A stretch of DNA of 64,000 nucleotides from contig CAWGLN010000003.1 in assembly GCA_963823435.1 (NCBI GenBank), positions 58,648 through 122,647 of the forward strand, in the 5' to 3' direction. The notes under the pieces are model-generated. The model worked only from the letters and a program-made list of their open reading frames with translations. It made no database searches and was not told the origin of the DNA. This stretch comes from CAKZML01 sp963823435 (GTDB lineage Bacteria; Pseudomonadota; Gammaproteobacteria; Steroidobacterales; BM003). The position numbers and the translations under genes were made by a program. How positions within the stretch are numbered: the first letter of the stretch is position 1; each line of letters starts with the position of its first letter. Below are positions 38,218 through 47,284 of this stretch, piece after piece.

Positions 38218-39158
38218 TCCCCGGCACCGTCAGGTAGGCTGACTACCATGGCCAGGCTGGCATTGTCCTCACTGAACGCGAGTCGAGTTATGGCTCCAGG
38301 CAGTGCGTCTCCAAAATCAACCACCGCCAGCCAGTCCTGTTGGCCGGGTTGCCAGCGCCAAAGTGTCGTGTCCGATGCCATCCAGACCCGACCCTGTCTA
38401 TCCAGCGCCATATCCTGAGACTGACCTGGCGTGTGCAGGTGGGAGACGATCTCGCCGCTGCCATCCTCGCGTGAACGCAATTGCCAGCGACCCTCCTGCA
38501 ACTCACCCAAAAAGTACAGCCTGGCCGATTCCTGTTGCCAGATAAAAGAGCGCCCGATACCGGTGGCAACGGGCACCGCCGGACCGTCGTCCAGTGTTGC
38601 GAGTACCAATTCCATGGGTTCAGCCACCAGGAACACGGCCAGGCTCCCCTGTGATAACCAGCGGTGATAGCCCACGTTATTGAACTGCTGCAACAGCCTC
38701 TCGACTGGCCGGCCATCTTCCCCGTAGCGCCACAGTTGCTGGGCGCCGTCGGTCTCAACCCGCACCACCGAAAATCCGCCATCAGCGAGCGGGGTTGGAG
38801 AATACTCGCTCTCCGACGTGTGTGTCAGTTGCCGCAAGTTTCCGCCAGTCAACTCCAGGGAATACACATCCGACTGCAAATCTTCCCCGATAGCACTGAA
38901 TAGCAGGGCTTGCCCCCCTGGCAAAAATGCCGGCTGGTTATCGTAACCAACCCGGTGAGTGAGGTTACGCAAACTGGCTTTTTCTGGTTCTCCGTCCGCC
39001 CCGATGGCGAGCAGAAAAATATCGGTATCCGGCACCTGGCTGGCGATGTCCCTCGCGGCCGCATCGGGCTTTTGCTGGTCTCCCTCCTCCGACCAGACCG
39101 GCCGCGCCCCAACCAATATCAGCGACACAGCCAGAAATAGGGGCACTCTGTTTTTCAC
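38214..39158 (-). CDS. TolB-like beta-propeller protein, exported
   Basis: About 314 residues from GTG 39158, which has a purine-rich AGAGAGG upstream and starts a signal peptide (KNRVPLFLAVSLILVGARPVWS). The mature part contains blades with the WD40-like/TolB pattern (DNQPAFLPGGQALLFSA, EYSPTPLADGGFSVVRV, SQDMALDRQGRVWMAS). Periplasmic; probably a binding platform, without a known ligand. Coupled to the GFA-type gene by overlap. Confidence 0.7.
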   Translation of the reverse strand: MKNRVPLFLAVSLILVGARPVWSEEGDQQKPDAAARDIASQVPDTDIFLLAIGADGEPEKASLRNLTHRVGYDNQPAFLPGGQALLFSAIGEDLQSDVYSLELTGGNLRQLTHTSESEYSPTPLADGGFSVVRVETDGAQQLWRYGEDGRPVERLLQQFNNVGYHRWLSQGSLAVFLVAEPMELVLATLDDGPAVPVATGIGRSFIWQQESARLYFLGELQEGRWQLRSREDGSGEIVSHLHTPGQSQDMALDRQGRVWMASDTTLWRWQPGQQDWLAVVDFGDALPGAITRLAFSEDNASLAMVVSLPDGAGE

Positions 39159-39171
39159 ACTCAAACCTCTC

Positions 39172-39663
39172 TCACAGATCGCGTCTGAAACGCAGACTGC
39201 ACTGACTGGCGTCGGCGGGCCGGGGTACTGGCTGGAATCCATTTTTCCGATAAAGCCGGATCGCAGCCGCGAACACCGGGGCGGTTTCCAGCTCAATGCC
39301 ATCAAAGCCAAGACAGGCAGCGTGCTGCAATGCCTCGCTCAAAATACGGTCTCCCTCGCCCATGCCACGATACTCTGGCAGAAGGTACATGCGGGTCAAC
39401 TCGCATACTTTGACCCCAACAGAGCCAGCCTTACTCGCCTTGATGCCCAGCGTGCCCACGATCCGACCCGCCGGGTCCAGTACGACGAAAAACTCTCCGC
39501 CCCCCTGCCGGTATGCGGCCGGCAAGCTGCCCAGTTCAATTTCAGTGTTGTCTCGGGACGGGTCCAGATCATGCTCCAGCATGACCTGCCGCACGATCCT
39601 CGCAATATCGTCGCGCTGGCTGTCCCCGGCTGGCTCAAGTGTCAGTTGCTCATGCCCTACCAA
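39172..39663 (-). CDS. GNAT family N-acetyltransferase
   Basis: 163 residues. The acetyl-CoA binding motif is LLPEYRGMGEGDRIL, followed by GFDGIELETAPVFAAAIRLYRKNGF, the standard GNAT ending. The only plausible start is TTG 39663, which overlaps the end of the upstream PLP-enzyme gene by 7 bases, so translation is likely coupled. Acceptor substrate unknown. Confidence 0.8.
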   Translation of the reverse strand: MVGHEQLTLEPAGDSQRDDIARIVRQVMLEHDLDPSRDNTEIELGSLPAAYRQGGGEFFVVLDPAGRIVGTLGIKASKAGSVGVKVCELTRMYLLPEYRGMGEGDRILSEALQHAACLGFDGIELETAPVFAAAIRLYRKNGFQPVPRPADASQCSLRFRRDL

Positions 39664-40604
39664 GGCAAATGATCCAGATCCACGTTGCCACCGCTGATGA
39701 TCACGCCAACCCGCTGGTCCTGCAGCTCGAGACGGTGGTGTAACAAAGCGGCAACCGGCACGGCCGACGAGGGTTCGATCACGAGTTTCATTCTTTCCCA
39801 GACAAAGCGCATGGCGGCAATAATTTCGCTTTCCTCCACGCAGACAATGTCCTCCACGTGGCCGTAAATGAGTTCGAAATTTCTCACGCCAAGCGACGCG
39901 CGCAAGCCATCCGCCACGGTGTCCGGTGAATCCATCACCACCCGGGTGCCAGAGCGGATGGACTGCCTTGCATCGTCTGCCTGGCGCGGCTCTACACCGA
40001 TTACCCGGGTCCCCGCGCCAAACCCGGACGCCGCCAGCAACGTGCCTCCCAGCAGGCCACCGCCACCTACCGGTACCAGGATAACGTCCAGCTTCTCGAC
40101 CTGCTCCAGCAACTCGAGGGCCGCCGTGCCCTGACCGGCTATCACCATGGCGTCGTCATAAGGATGGACCATGTGAGCGCCGGTGGCTTCGATCACCCTG
40201 GCCAGTGCATCCTCCCTGGACCGCATACCCGGCTCGCAGTCCACCACGTTGGCCTGGTAATGACGCACAGCCGCCCGTTTTACCTCGGATGAATTCGATG
40301 GCATCACAACATGCGCCCCAGACTGCCGCAGCATGGCCGCCAGGGCCACGGCCGCCCCGTGATTGCCCGAAGAATGGGTGGCTACGCCCCTGGCCAGGCC
40401 CTCCTCATCCAGGGCAAATACCGCATTGCATGCGCCTCGAGCCTTGAACGCGCCTACTCGCTGCAAATTCTCGCACTTGAAAAAAACCTCGGCCGAAGTC
40501 AGCGCGTTGAACGTGCTGCTGGAATGCACCGGCGTGCGATGCACGTGCCCGGCAATCCTTTCCCGAGCCGCCAGCACATCGGCAAAGGTCGGAATATCAG
40601 ACAT
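39657..40604 (-). CDS. Threonine/serine dehydratase-like PLP enzyme
   Basis: 315 residues from ATG 40604. Fold type II PLP enzyme: Schiff-base lysine in VGAFKARGA (about 57), SSGNHGAA for the carboxylate, and the phosphate-binding loop VPVGGGGLLGGT. Length without a C-terminal ACT domain fits catabolic threonine dehydratase, serine racemase or hydroxyaspartate dehydratase; the sequence does not decide among them. Overlaps the methyltransferase gene by 8 bases and the GNAT gene by 7. Confidence 0.85.
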   Translation of the reverse strand: MSDIPTFADVLAARERIAGHVHRTPVHSSSTFNALTSAEVFFKCENLQRVGAFKARGACNAVFALDEEGLARGVATHSSGNHGAAVALAAMLRQSGAHVVMPSNSSEVKRAAVRHYQANVVDCEPGMRSREDALARVIEATGAHMVHPYDDAMVIAGQGTAALELLEQVEKLDVILVPVGGGGLLGGTLLAASGFGAGTRVIGVEPRQADDARQSIRSGTRVVMDSPDTVADGLRASLGVRNFELIYGHVEDIVCVEESEIIAAMRFVWERMKLVIEPSSAVPVAALLHHRLELQDQRVGVIISGGNVDLDHLPW

Positions 40605-41199
40605 GTGTGTCACTCCTGCTCCAGCACAACAACATATTGTTCGCCGGCATAGCACGCCTGTCCAGCAAGGTCAGACCCAGACCGGCGGCGACGGATTCCA
40701 GAACAGTCAGGTCGCGAATCCCCATGTGCGGATGCCTGAGCCTCAGGCTGGCATCAAATTCCCGGTTGCTCTGGCTGGTAAACTCGCCCTCAAGATTGAA
40801 CGGCCCATACACCAGGAATCGCCCTCCAACTGGAAGCAATTCGACAACTTTTTGGAACATGGCAAGGACTTCATCCCAACTCATGATGTGACAGGTATTG
40901 GAGGTATAGACCGCCTGCATGCCCGGAACGGACCATTCGGCCTGACCCACGTCCAGTTCCAGGGGACCGTCAAGATTGTCCAGTGCCGAATGTTCTATCG
41001 CAGAACGAATTACAGCATGGTTTTCCGGCAGGTCGCTGGCCAACCACCGTAGATGCGGAAAGTGACGTGCAAAATACAAGGCGTGCTGGCCGGTACCGGA
41101 ACCAATTTCAAGTACCTGACCCCGATCGGGCAGCCATTCGGCAAGGACCTGTCTTATGGGTTCTTTATTCCGGTCGGCCGCTTCAGTGAAGGTGCTCAC
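40597..41199 (-). CDS. DUF938 SAM-dependent methyltransferase-like protein
   Basis: 200 residues. The SAM-binding motif is VLEIGSGTGQHALYFA (about 29-44), followed by the DUF938-specific ASDLPENHAVIR and YTSNTCHIMSWDEV segments. The substrate is unknown. It starts at GTG 41199, overlapping the end of orn by four bases, and its tail overlaps the PLP-enzyme gene, so it sits in the middle of a chain of overlapping genes. Confidence 0.85.
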   Translation of the reverse strand: MSTFTEAADRNKEPIRQVLAEWLPDRGQVLEIGSGTGQHALYFARHFPHLRWLASDLPENHAVIRSAIEHSALDNLDGPLELDVGQAEWSVPGMQAVYTSNTCHIMSWDEVLAMFQKVVELLPVGGRFLVYGPFNLEGEFTSQSNREFDASLRLRHPHMGIRDLTVLESVAAGLGLTLLDRRAMPANNMLLCWSRSDTHV

Positions 41200-41768
41200 A
41201 CATAGGACTCCGTGGGCTGGTCTGGCAAACCGAACAAGCGCTCACGATAGTGCTTGAGCTCGGAAATCGAATCATGGATATCGTCCAACGCCAGGTGCCG
41301 CGACTCCTTGCTGAAGCTTGCGGTCACTTCCGGCGCCCAGCGTGCGGCCAGCTCTTTCAGCGTGCTCACATCCAGATTGCGGTAATGAAAGTAGCGCTCC
41401 AGGTCGGGCATGAAGCGCGCCAGGAAACGCCGATCCTGGCATATGCTGTTACCACACATGGGCGATAGGCCGGGATCTACAAACTGCATCAGAAACTCAA
41501 GCGTTCTGCGCTCGGCCTCTGCCTCGTTTATTCGGCTCTCCCTTACGCGTGTGACCAAGCCCGAACTGTTATGCTGATTGGTATTCCAATCGTCCATGTC
41601 ATCCAGCGCAGCGTCCGGCTGATATATCGCCATCACCGGGCCCTCTGCCAATAGATTCAAGTGCGTATCGGTCACCACTGTGGCTATTTCAATAATCCTG
41701 TCTTCATCAGGCAGCAGGCCTGTCATCTCCAGGTCGATCCAGATCAGGTTCTTGGGGTGTTTGGACAT
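41196..41768 (-). CDS. orn: Oligoribonuclease
   Basis: 190 residues, slightly longer than the usual 181. A 3'-5' exoribonuclease that degrades dinucleotides, including pGpG, and is essential in many gammaproteobacteria. DEDDh residues are visible: Asp12 and Glu14 in WIDLEMTG, the aspartate in DRRFLARFMPDLE, and HLALDDIHDSI. The ribosome-binding AAGAGG 8 bases before ATG 41768 lies in the terminal repeat of the adjacent dispersed element. Head of a run of four overlapping genes. Confidence 0.96.
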   Translation of the reverse strand: MSKHPKNLIWIDLEMTGLLPDEDRIIEIATVVTDTHLNLLAEGPVMAIYQPDAALDDMDDWNTNQHNSSGLVTRVRESRINEAEAERRTLEFLMQFVDPGLSPMCGNSICQDRRFLARFMPDLERYFHYRNLDVSTLKELAARWAPEVTASFSKESRHLALDDIHDSISELKHYRERLFGLPDQPTESYV

Positions 41769-41771
41769 CTA

Positions 41772-41933
41772 GGGAACCTCTTGATTTACCGGGCGAAGTA
41801 GATTGTAGGCGAAAAGACTCGGATTCAAGGCACCAAAAGCACGTGATCGTGGAGAAATCGCGAAGATTGGCAACACAAAAGCCGTATGGTCTGGACCCCG
41901 GGATACGTATTCGTGAATAGACCGGGATTCCCC
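41772..41933. repeat. Dispersed ~162-bp repeat, copy A
   Basis: Aligns end to end with copy B (59871-60031) in the same orientation: GAAGTAGATTG, GCGAAAAG, GATTCAAGGC, GCGAAGAT and GGCAACACA blocks recur in order. Ends are GGGAACCTC and GGGATTCCC, a degenerate inverted repeat. One end lies 3 bases from the orn start codon and supplies its ribosome-binding sequence. No coding capacity seen. Confidence 0.75.
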
Positions 41934-42005
41934 TGGCCACTGGGTTTGCTTGCCGCGCATTCTAGCAAAGGCTAAGCTGATGCGCCCATTGAACATGGAA
42001 CCCGG

Positions 42006-43256
42006 ATGAGCGTATTTAGCTGGATTTTCATCACTTTTCTCCTGGCAGGCACTGGCTGCCGTCTGTGGCTGTCGGGCAGACAGACCCGGCACATTCGCGC
42101 CCACCGTACCCAGGTGCCGACACCCTTCGCGCAACAGATATCCCTGGAAGACCACCAGAAGGCCGCGGATTACACCAACGCCAAGGCCCGCCTGGGTCGA
42201 ATAGAATCCTTGTACGACACCCTGCTGCTGCTGGGCTGGACCCTGGGTGGGGGCATCGCCCTGGTGCAATCACTGGTGCAAGGCAGTGGTCTGGGGGGAC
42301 TGTTGGGCGCTGTTGCATCAATCCTGATCGTGCTGCTTGTCAGTAGCGCGCTGTCGCTGCCATTTGGCATTGCGCAGACCTTCGGCATTGAAGCTCGCTT
42401 CGGCTTCAATCGCTCAACACCTGGACTGTTTGTGGCGGACATGGCCAAGGGCCTGGTTCTTTCCCTGGCCCTTGGGGCGCCATTACTCGCAGCCGTGCTT
42501 TGGATCATGGCCCATGCCGGAGAACTATGGTGGTTGTATGCCTGGGTGCTGTGGTCGGGATTCGGCCTGCTCATGTTCTGGGCCTATCCGACCCTGATTG
42601 CCCCCCTGTTCAACAAATTCGAGCCACTGCAGGATGCCAGTCTCAAGCAACGTGTGGAAGCACTCCTTGATCGGTGTGGTTTTCACAGCAAAGGGATTTT
42701 TGTCATGGACGGTTCACGCAGATCCGCCCACGGAAACGCGTATTTCACCGGTATAGGCAATAACAAGCGCATCGTCTTTTTTGACACCCTGATCAAAACC
42801 CTGGAACCGCTGGAGGTGGAGGCGGTTCTGGCGCACGAACTGGGACATTTCCGCAAGCGCCACGTTCGCAAGCGCTTGATATGGTCACTTGCCAGCAGTC
42901 TCATTGGCCTGGCCCTGCTGGGGTGGCTGAAAACCCAGGTATGGTTTTACACTGACCTGGGCGTACCCGGAGCTTCAGACCAGGCCGCATTGCTGCTCTT
43001 CATCATGATTGTCCCCGTCTTCACTTACTTCCTCTCCCCGTTGTCCGCCTGGTTCTCGCGCAAACATGAATTTGAAGCCGATGCCTATGCCGCCAGCCAA
43101 AGCGACGCCGGCGCGCTGGTAGAGGCCCTGGTAAAACTGTACCGGGAAAACGCCTCCACCTTGACTCCCGATCCGGTGCACTCGGCATTCTACGACTCTC
43201 ACCCTCCGGCGCTGATTCGCATACAGCACCTGAACAGCCTGGCCGATCCCGCATGA
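42006..43256 (+). CDS. M48 family peptidase, Ste24/CAAX-protease type
   Basis: 416 residues. Integral membrane zinc protease: several N-terminal helices, then the zinc motif HELGH at residues 277-281 (VLAHELGHFRKRH), two further helices and the third-ligand segment KHEFEADAYA. The family-typical NGNAYFTG-like segment (AHGNAYFTGIGNNKRIVFFD) precedes the motif. In bacteria the natural substrates of Ste24-like proteins are mostly unknown, probably membrane proteins. The stop overlaps the rsgA start as ATGA, implying coupled translation. Confidence 0.88.
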   Translation: MSVFSWIFITFLLAGTGCRLWLSGRQTRHIRAHRTQVPTPFAQQISLEDHQKAADYTNAKARLGRIESLYDTLLLLGWTLGGGIALVQSLVQGSGLGGLLGAVASILIVLLVSSALSLPFGIAQTFGIEARFGFNRSTPGLFVADMAKGLVLSLALGAPLLAAVLWIMAHAGELWWLYAWVLWSGFGLLMFWAYPTLIAPLFNKFEPLQDASLKQRVEALLDRCGFHSKGIFVMDGSRRSAHGNAYFTGIGNNKRIVFFDTLIKTLEPLEVEAVLAHELGHFRKRHVRKRLIWSLASSLIGLALLGWLKTQVWFYTDLGVPGASDQAALLLFIMIVPVFTYFLSPLSAWFSRKHEFEADAYAASQSDAGALVEALVKLYRENASTLTPDPVHSAFYDSHPPALIRIQHLNSLADPA

Positions 43257-44158
43257 CCAGCGAACCGGGAATCGTTGCTGCCAATTTTGGCCGGCAGGTC
43301 CTGGTAGAGAACTCCGACGGAGTACTGATTCCCTGCATTATTTCGGGGCGCAAGCTGCGACCCGTCACCGGCGACCGAGTGATGTGGGAGCCGCTTGATG
43401 GCCAGGAAAAAGGTCTGGTGTGCAAAATACTGGACAGGGACAACGAGCTGACCCGGCCTGATCGGAGGGGACGCACCGATGTGTTGGCGGCCAACATTAC
43501 GCAGGTGGTGGTGGTCTGCGCCCCACGCCCCGCACCGGACTTGTTCCTGATCGATCGCTACCTGGCGGCAGCCGCTTTCATGGGTGCCTCGGCCGCGGTG
43601 GTGCTGAACAAGTCCGACCTGGCAGATGAAGCGGGGCTGGTTCCCCTGGGCGAAGCGTTGCAGGAGTACCAGCGGATCGGCTACCCGGTGCTACACACCA
43701 GCGCCAAGGCCATGAACGGGCTGGCGCCCCTGTGTGCGCAGCTGGTGGGGCAGGTCAGCATCCTGGTAGGCCAGTCGGGAGTGGGTAAATCCTCCATATT
43801 AAACGCCCTGCTGCCGGAGGCGGACATACTCACCGGCGAGCTATCGGAGGGCAGTGGCGAGGGCAAGCACACCACCACCGCCTCCCGCCTGTATCACCTG
43901 GATTCCGGCGGTGATCTGATCGACTCACCGGGTGTGCGTGACTACGCTCCCGCTGCCTTTGGCGAGGCCGATCTCACTCATGGCTTTGTGGAATTTGCCG
44001 AGCCGGCCCGCCATTGCCGCTTCGCAAACTGCCGCCACCTGAGAGAACCCGGGTGCGGTGTTATGCAGGCAATAAAAGACGGCGAAATATGCGCCCGCCG
44101 CTATGAAAGCTTCAAGCGTCTGGAACGGCTGATCGCGCAGCTTCGCCCGGGCTATTGA
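43253..44158 (+). CDS. rsgA: Small ribosomal subunit biogenesis GTPase RsgA
   Basis: 301 residues. Circularly permuted GTPase that promotes late 30S maturation. N-terminal OB fold (about 1-65), then the G4 motif NKSD at 119-122 before the G1 motif GQSGVGKS at 173-180, the order expected of the permutation. G3 is DSPG, and the C-terminal zinc site is CRFANCRHLREPGC. Overlaps the Ste24-like gene by four bases. Its 3' end overlaps the convergent DUF2339 gene by 7 bases. Confidence 0.95.
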   Translation: MTSEPGIVAANFGRQVLVENSDGVLIPCIISGRKLRPVTGDRVMWEPLDGQEKGLVCKILDRDNELTRPDRRGRTDVLAANITQVVVVCAPRPAPDLFLIDRYLAAAAFMGASAAVVLNKSDLADEAGLVPLGEALQEYQRIGYPVLHTSAKAMNGLAPLCAQLVGQVSILVGQSGVGKSSILNALLPEADILTGELSEGSGEGKHTTTASRLYHLDSGGDLIDSPGVRDYAPAAFGEADLTHGFVEFAEPARHCRFANCRHLREPGCGVMQAIKDGEICARRYESFKRLERLIAQLRPGY

Positions 44159-45912
44159 CCCTTATCCCTTAATTCCTGCTCCTGCCGTGCCCTGGCAAAA
44201 GCATTGGGTTGGTCGGCGGGACGCCTGGCAGCAGGTGGAACTCCTTGCACCAGACCGGTCAAGCGCGACACCGTGATCAGGGCCATACCTACTGCGGCCA
44301 GTGAAACAAACAGCGTGGCTGGCTGACCATTGGGAAAGTCCTCGACCAACAACTTGGCCCCCACCATGATCAGGACCGGGTACACCAGCCACCTTGCTTC
44401 CGGCCACCTCTTTTTCCGACTGGCAAATGCCAGCGCAACGGCGGATGCCGACAACACGGTCGTGCGCAAGGCCGCAAGAATGGCCAGGTTGGCGTCCGGG
44501 CCGGGAACGGCAGCCAGCATCGGAGCCAGGTACAGCACAAACAAACCACCTACCTCCCACACCGCCAACACCAGCACCATTACCTGTGGCAGGCCCGCCA
44601 ACTTGCCCCAGCGGGCGGAGCGCTGGGCGACGGGTATAAACAGGCTGACAACCGTGGCAAGGGCCACCACTACTTCCCAGGGGACCATATTCGGCCAGCT
44701 TTCAGTGGCGCTGCCCGCCAGGGCCTGAAAACCGGTGCCCAAAATACCGGAGCCCAGGCCAGCCGCGATGAGTAACAAGGAGCATTGCAGGCTTAAGGCA
44801 ACCATGCCCTGCCGTCCACTGAACCATGCTAGCCCCAGCGCCAGAACCGCCCAGGCTGCCGCCGCCAATGCCGGCGAGAGCAACAGTGTGCTGCCGGCAG
44901 CCGCGAGTCCAAGACCCAGGGATGAGTAGAAAAAGAAATTTCGCCCCCTGGCGGCGAGGGTTTTTGGTGTGAACGCCAGTCCGTAGACCAGCACTCCGAG
45001 CAACAGGGCCAGGACGCCCAGCACGGACAGGTGTATTTGACCGGTCTTTGCAATCTCACTCACCACGAAAATCAGCAGGCCTGTTGCCAGCATCCCCTGT
45101 ACCACCTCGAAAATGCCGACATCTTTGTCTTTTAAGTGAGTTCGCAAACCAAAACTCACCAGGTACATCAGCAGCAAGATCACGGCAAATGCAAAAGCCG
45201 CCAGCGGCTGCACCGACCAGCGCTCACTGGTGCTGAGTAATACCAGCGCCATCACCCCACCATTTGCCCCCAGTGCACTGAGCCACTGCACTCCCCGCCA
45301 GGGCCGCGTGTAAACCGACCACAAGGTCGCCAGGGCCAGCAGCACCAGCACCAGCACGTAAGGCTCCGCGGTCAGGGAGGCGCTAATCAGGTACAAGGCA
45401 GTCCCCACCCCACCGGCACTTACCACCCAGGCCAGCAGGTGCAGATCGCGTTTTGTCGCCACCAGCAGGGCCATGGCACAGTAGATTGCCAGGGCGATAG
45501 CACCCTGGGTGCCAGACAGCAAATCAAAGCGAGTCACCGCCTCCACCAAGAGTGGAAGTGCAAGTAATGATGATGCAATGGAAAAAAACAAAGCACTGGC
45601 GTGCTGATTCTCTTTGCCGCCGATCCTGTAGGCCATTATCAGCCAAAGCACCGCGTAGGAAGCGCCAAGAGAAATACCCAGACCGGTATCTACAAATTTG
45701 TAGTCGGTAATTGCTCGCAGGAAGTACGCGCCACCAAAAATCAGTAACACCCTGCCCAGGTGGGTGGCTGCATTGGATACCGTCCCCTCAGTCAGGACCG
45801 CTGCACTCTGCTGATCACTTGCTTTAGCAGCCTTGCGCTTGCCCTCAACGGCGCTCAGGCGCAGCTCAACTGCGGCAAGACGCGCCTCAAGATCAGCAAG
45901 TCGATCATCCAT
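44152..45912 (-). CDS. DUF2339 multi-pass membrane protein
   Basis: 586 residues from ATG 45912, preceded by a strong GAGGGG. The N-terminus is a short coiled coil (DDRLADLEARLAAVELRLSAVEG), followed by about 18 hydrophobic helices and a polar tail. The pattern, including GRVLLIFGGAYFLRAITD near residue 65, is that of DUF2339. Function unknown; large polytopic proteins of this kind are widespread in proteobacteria. Monocistronic. Confidence 0.8.
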   Translation of the reverse strand: MDDRLADLEARLAAVELRLSAVEGKRKAAKASDQQSAAVLTEGTVSNAATHLGRVLLIFGGAYFLRAITDYKFVDTGLGISLGASYAVLWLIMAYRIGGKENQHASALFFSIASSLLALPLLVEAVTRFDLLSGTQGAIALAIYCAMALLVATKRDLHLLAWVVSAGGVGTALYLISASLTAEPYVLVLVLLALATLWSVYTRPWRGVQWLSALGANGGVMALVLLSTSERWSVQPLAAFAFAVILLLMYLVSFGLRTHLKDKDVGIFEVVQGMLATGLLIFVVSEIAKTGQIHLSVLGVLALLLGVLVYGLAFTPKTLAARGRNFFFYSSLGLGLAAAGSTLLLSPALAAAAWAVLALGLAWFSGRQGMVALSLQCSLLLIAAGLGSGILGTGFQALAGSATESWPNMVPWEVVVALATVVSLFIPVAQRSARWGKLAGLPQVMVLVLAVWEVGGLFVLYLAPMLAAVPGPDANLAILAALRTTVLSASAVALAFASRKKRWPEARWLVYPVLIMVGAKLLVEDFPNGQPATLFVSLAAVGMALITVSRLTGLVQGVPPAARRPADQPNAFARARQEQELRDKGQ

Positions 45913-46032
45913 CCCAAACCCCCTCAGCGTGGTTGAGACCGGCATTCAACCCGGCCACACCAGCTATCTCTCAGCCTTATCGCCAGCCTTCCAAGCCCAC
46001 GGGTCTATAGCGTGAAGGAAGACGACCGTTCG

Positions 46033-47280
46033 CTAGAGGTGGTCACCTCCTGATTTAAGCGAAGGCACAAACCTGTTAATTATCGAGAACAAAATAAAGG
46101 GAATGGCTACCACCGTCAGCGCACCGAACAGGCCTTCCTTAAAGGTTTCGAGGCTGTGTGGAATAATCGGGATGTGGTAATGCATGTAACCGGAGAAGGA
46201 CAGCGAGAATGCCTGTCCGCCGATCACCACGTTCCAACGCATCATGAACACACCAAACAGCACCAGTATCAGGGCCAGGACCGTTCTTCTTATCGTGAGC
46301 CTGGGCAACAACAACAGTATGAAGGGCACCAGATTACCCATGGTGTACTGCAAGAAGAAAATATTGAGAAAGTCCTTGCCGTACATGACCGAGCGCAAGA
46401 TGTCCCATGATTTCATTGCGGTGTAGCCGCGGAAAATCAGGTCCAGCATTTCCAGACTGATCGCCGCTACCAGGAAGCCCAACAAATAACGCCCCGCTTC
46501 GAATACAACCTTCTCCTCGGCACCTTGTAGTTTGATGCCCCCGGAGCTATTTCTTCTATTGCGGAATGCACGCCATTCCATGATCGCGATATAGGTCAGC
46601 ATGCATAAGGCGATACCCGAGACCACTGCAGACATGATGAAAATCACCGGCATCAAGGGAGACATCCAAAGTGCATTGGCCTTCACGGAGCCAAAAATAA
46701 AACCTGCGTACCCGTGCAGAAAACAGGCTACCGGGATACCCACGCCGGCCAATATTTTTGCCGCCTTCTTGTCAGCGGCAATGGCCTTCTCACCAATATC
46801 AAAGGCACCCATGGTGAGAACCAGGTAGATCATACGGTTCATGGTGTTGACCAGCCCGGGCCGGCCCTTCAGCGCTTGCACCTGTTCCACAAAGTACTTG
46901 CGATAAACAAACCAGATTTCACTGACAACAATCAAGCCATAGGTGGTAAAGACAATGCCGAAGGCTGCGATGGCCGAGGTAAAGTGTGGGGTCAGGAGGG
47001 GCTCCATCGCCCTGGTGGGTTGCTGCAAATGAAGCAACAACGGCAAGGCCGCAACCGGTAACAAGGCAAGCGAAAATACCAGGGAAAACTGCGCGATTTC
47101 CTTTAGCGCCTTCTGATCAAACACATGATACAGAGACGATAAGACAAAGGCGCCTGCGACCAATCCGGTCATGTATGGATACATGACAATCTGGATACTC
47201 CAGTAAATAAACTCATTCGGGTATACGAAGAGTTCCTTTACCGTCCATTCTACGCCGTGAACAACCAGATCAGGTGACAT
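46033..47280 (-). CDS. NrfD/PsrC-type quinone-interacting membrane subunit
   Basis: 415 residues with eight to ten membrane helices and the NrfD/PsrC family look (WSIQIVMYPYMTGLVAGAFVLSSLYHVF near the start; FLHGYAGFIFGSVKANALWMSPLMP in the middle). Such subunits exchange electrons between the quinone pool and an attached ferredoxin-like subunit. It follows the FeS protein gene by 4 bases and the tetrahaem cytochrome, forming a three-gene redox module. No molybdopterin or other catalytic subunit is encoded in the window. Confidence 0.88.
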   Translation of the reverse strand: MSPDLVVHGVEWTVKELFVYPNEFIYWSIQIVMYPYMTGLVAGAFVLSSLYHVFDQKALKEIAQFSLVFSLALLPVAALPLLLHLQQPTRAMEPLLTPHFTSAIAAFGIVFTTYGLIVVSEIWFVYRKYFVEQVQALKGRPGLVNTMNRMIYLVLTMGAFDIGEKAIAADKKAAKILAGVGIPVACFLHGYAGFIFGSVKANALWMSPLMPVIFIMSAVVSGIALCMLTYIAIMEWRAFRNRRNSSGGIKLQGAEEKVVFEAGRYLLGFLVAAISLEMLDLIFRGYTAMKSWDILRSVMYGKDFLNIFFLQYTMGNLVPFILLLLPRLTIRRTVLALILVLFGVFMMRWNVVIGGQAFSLSFSGYMHYHIPIIPHSLETFKEGLFGALTVVAIPFILFSIINRFVPSLKSGGDHL

Positions 47281-47284
47281 GACA

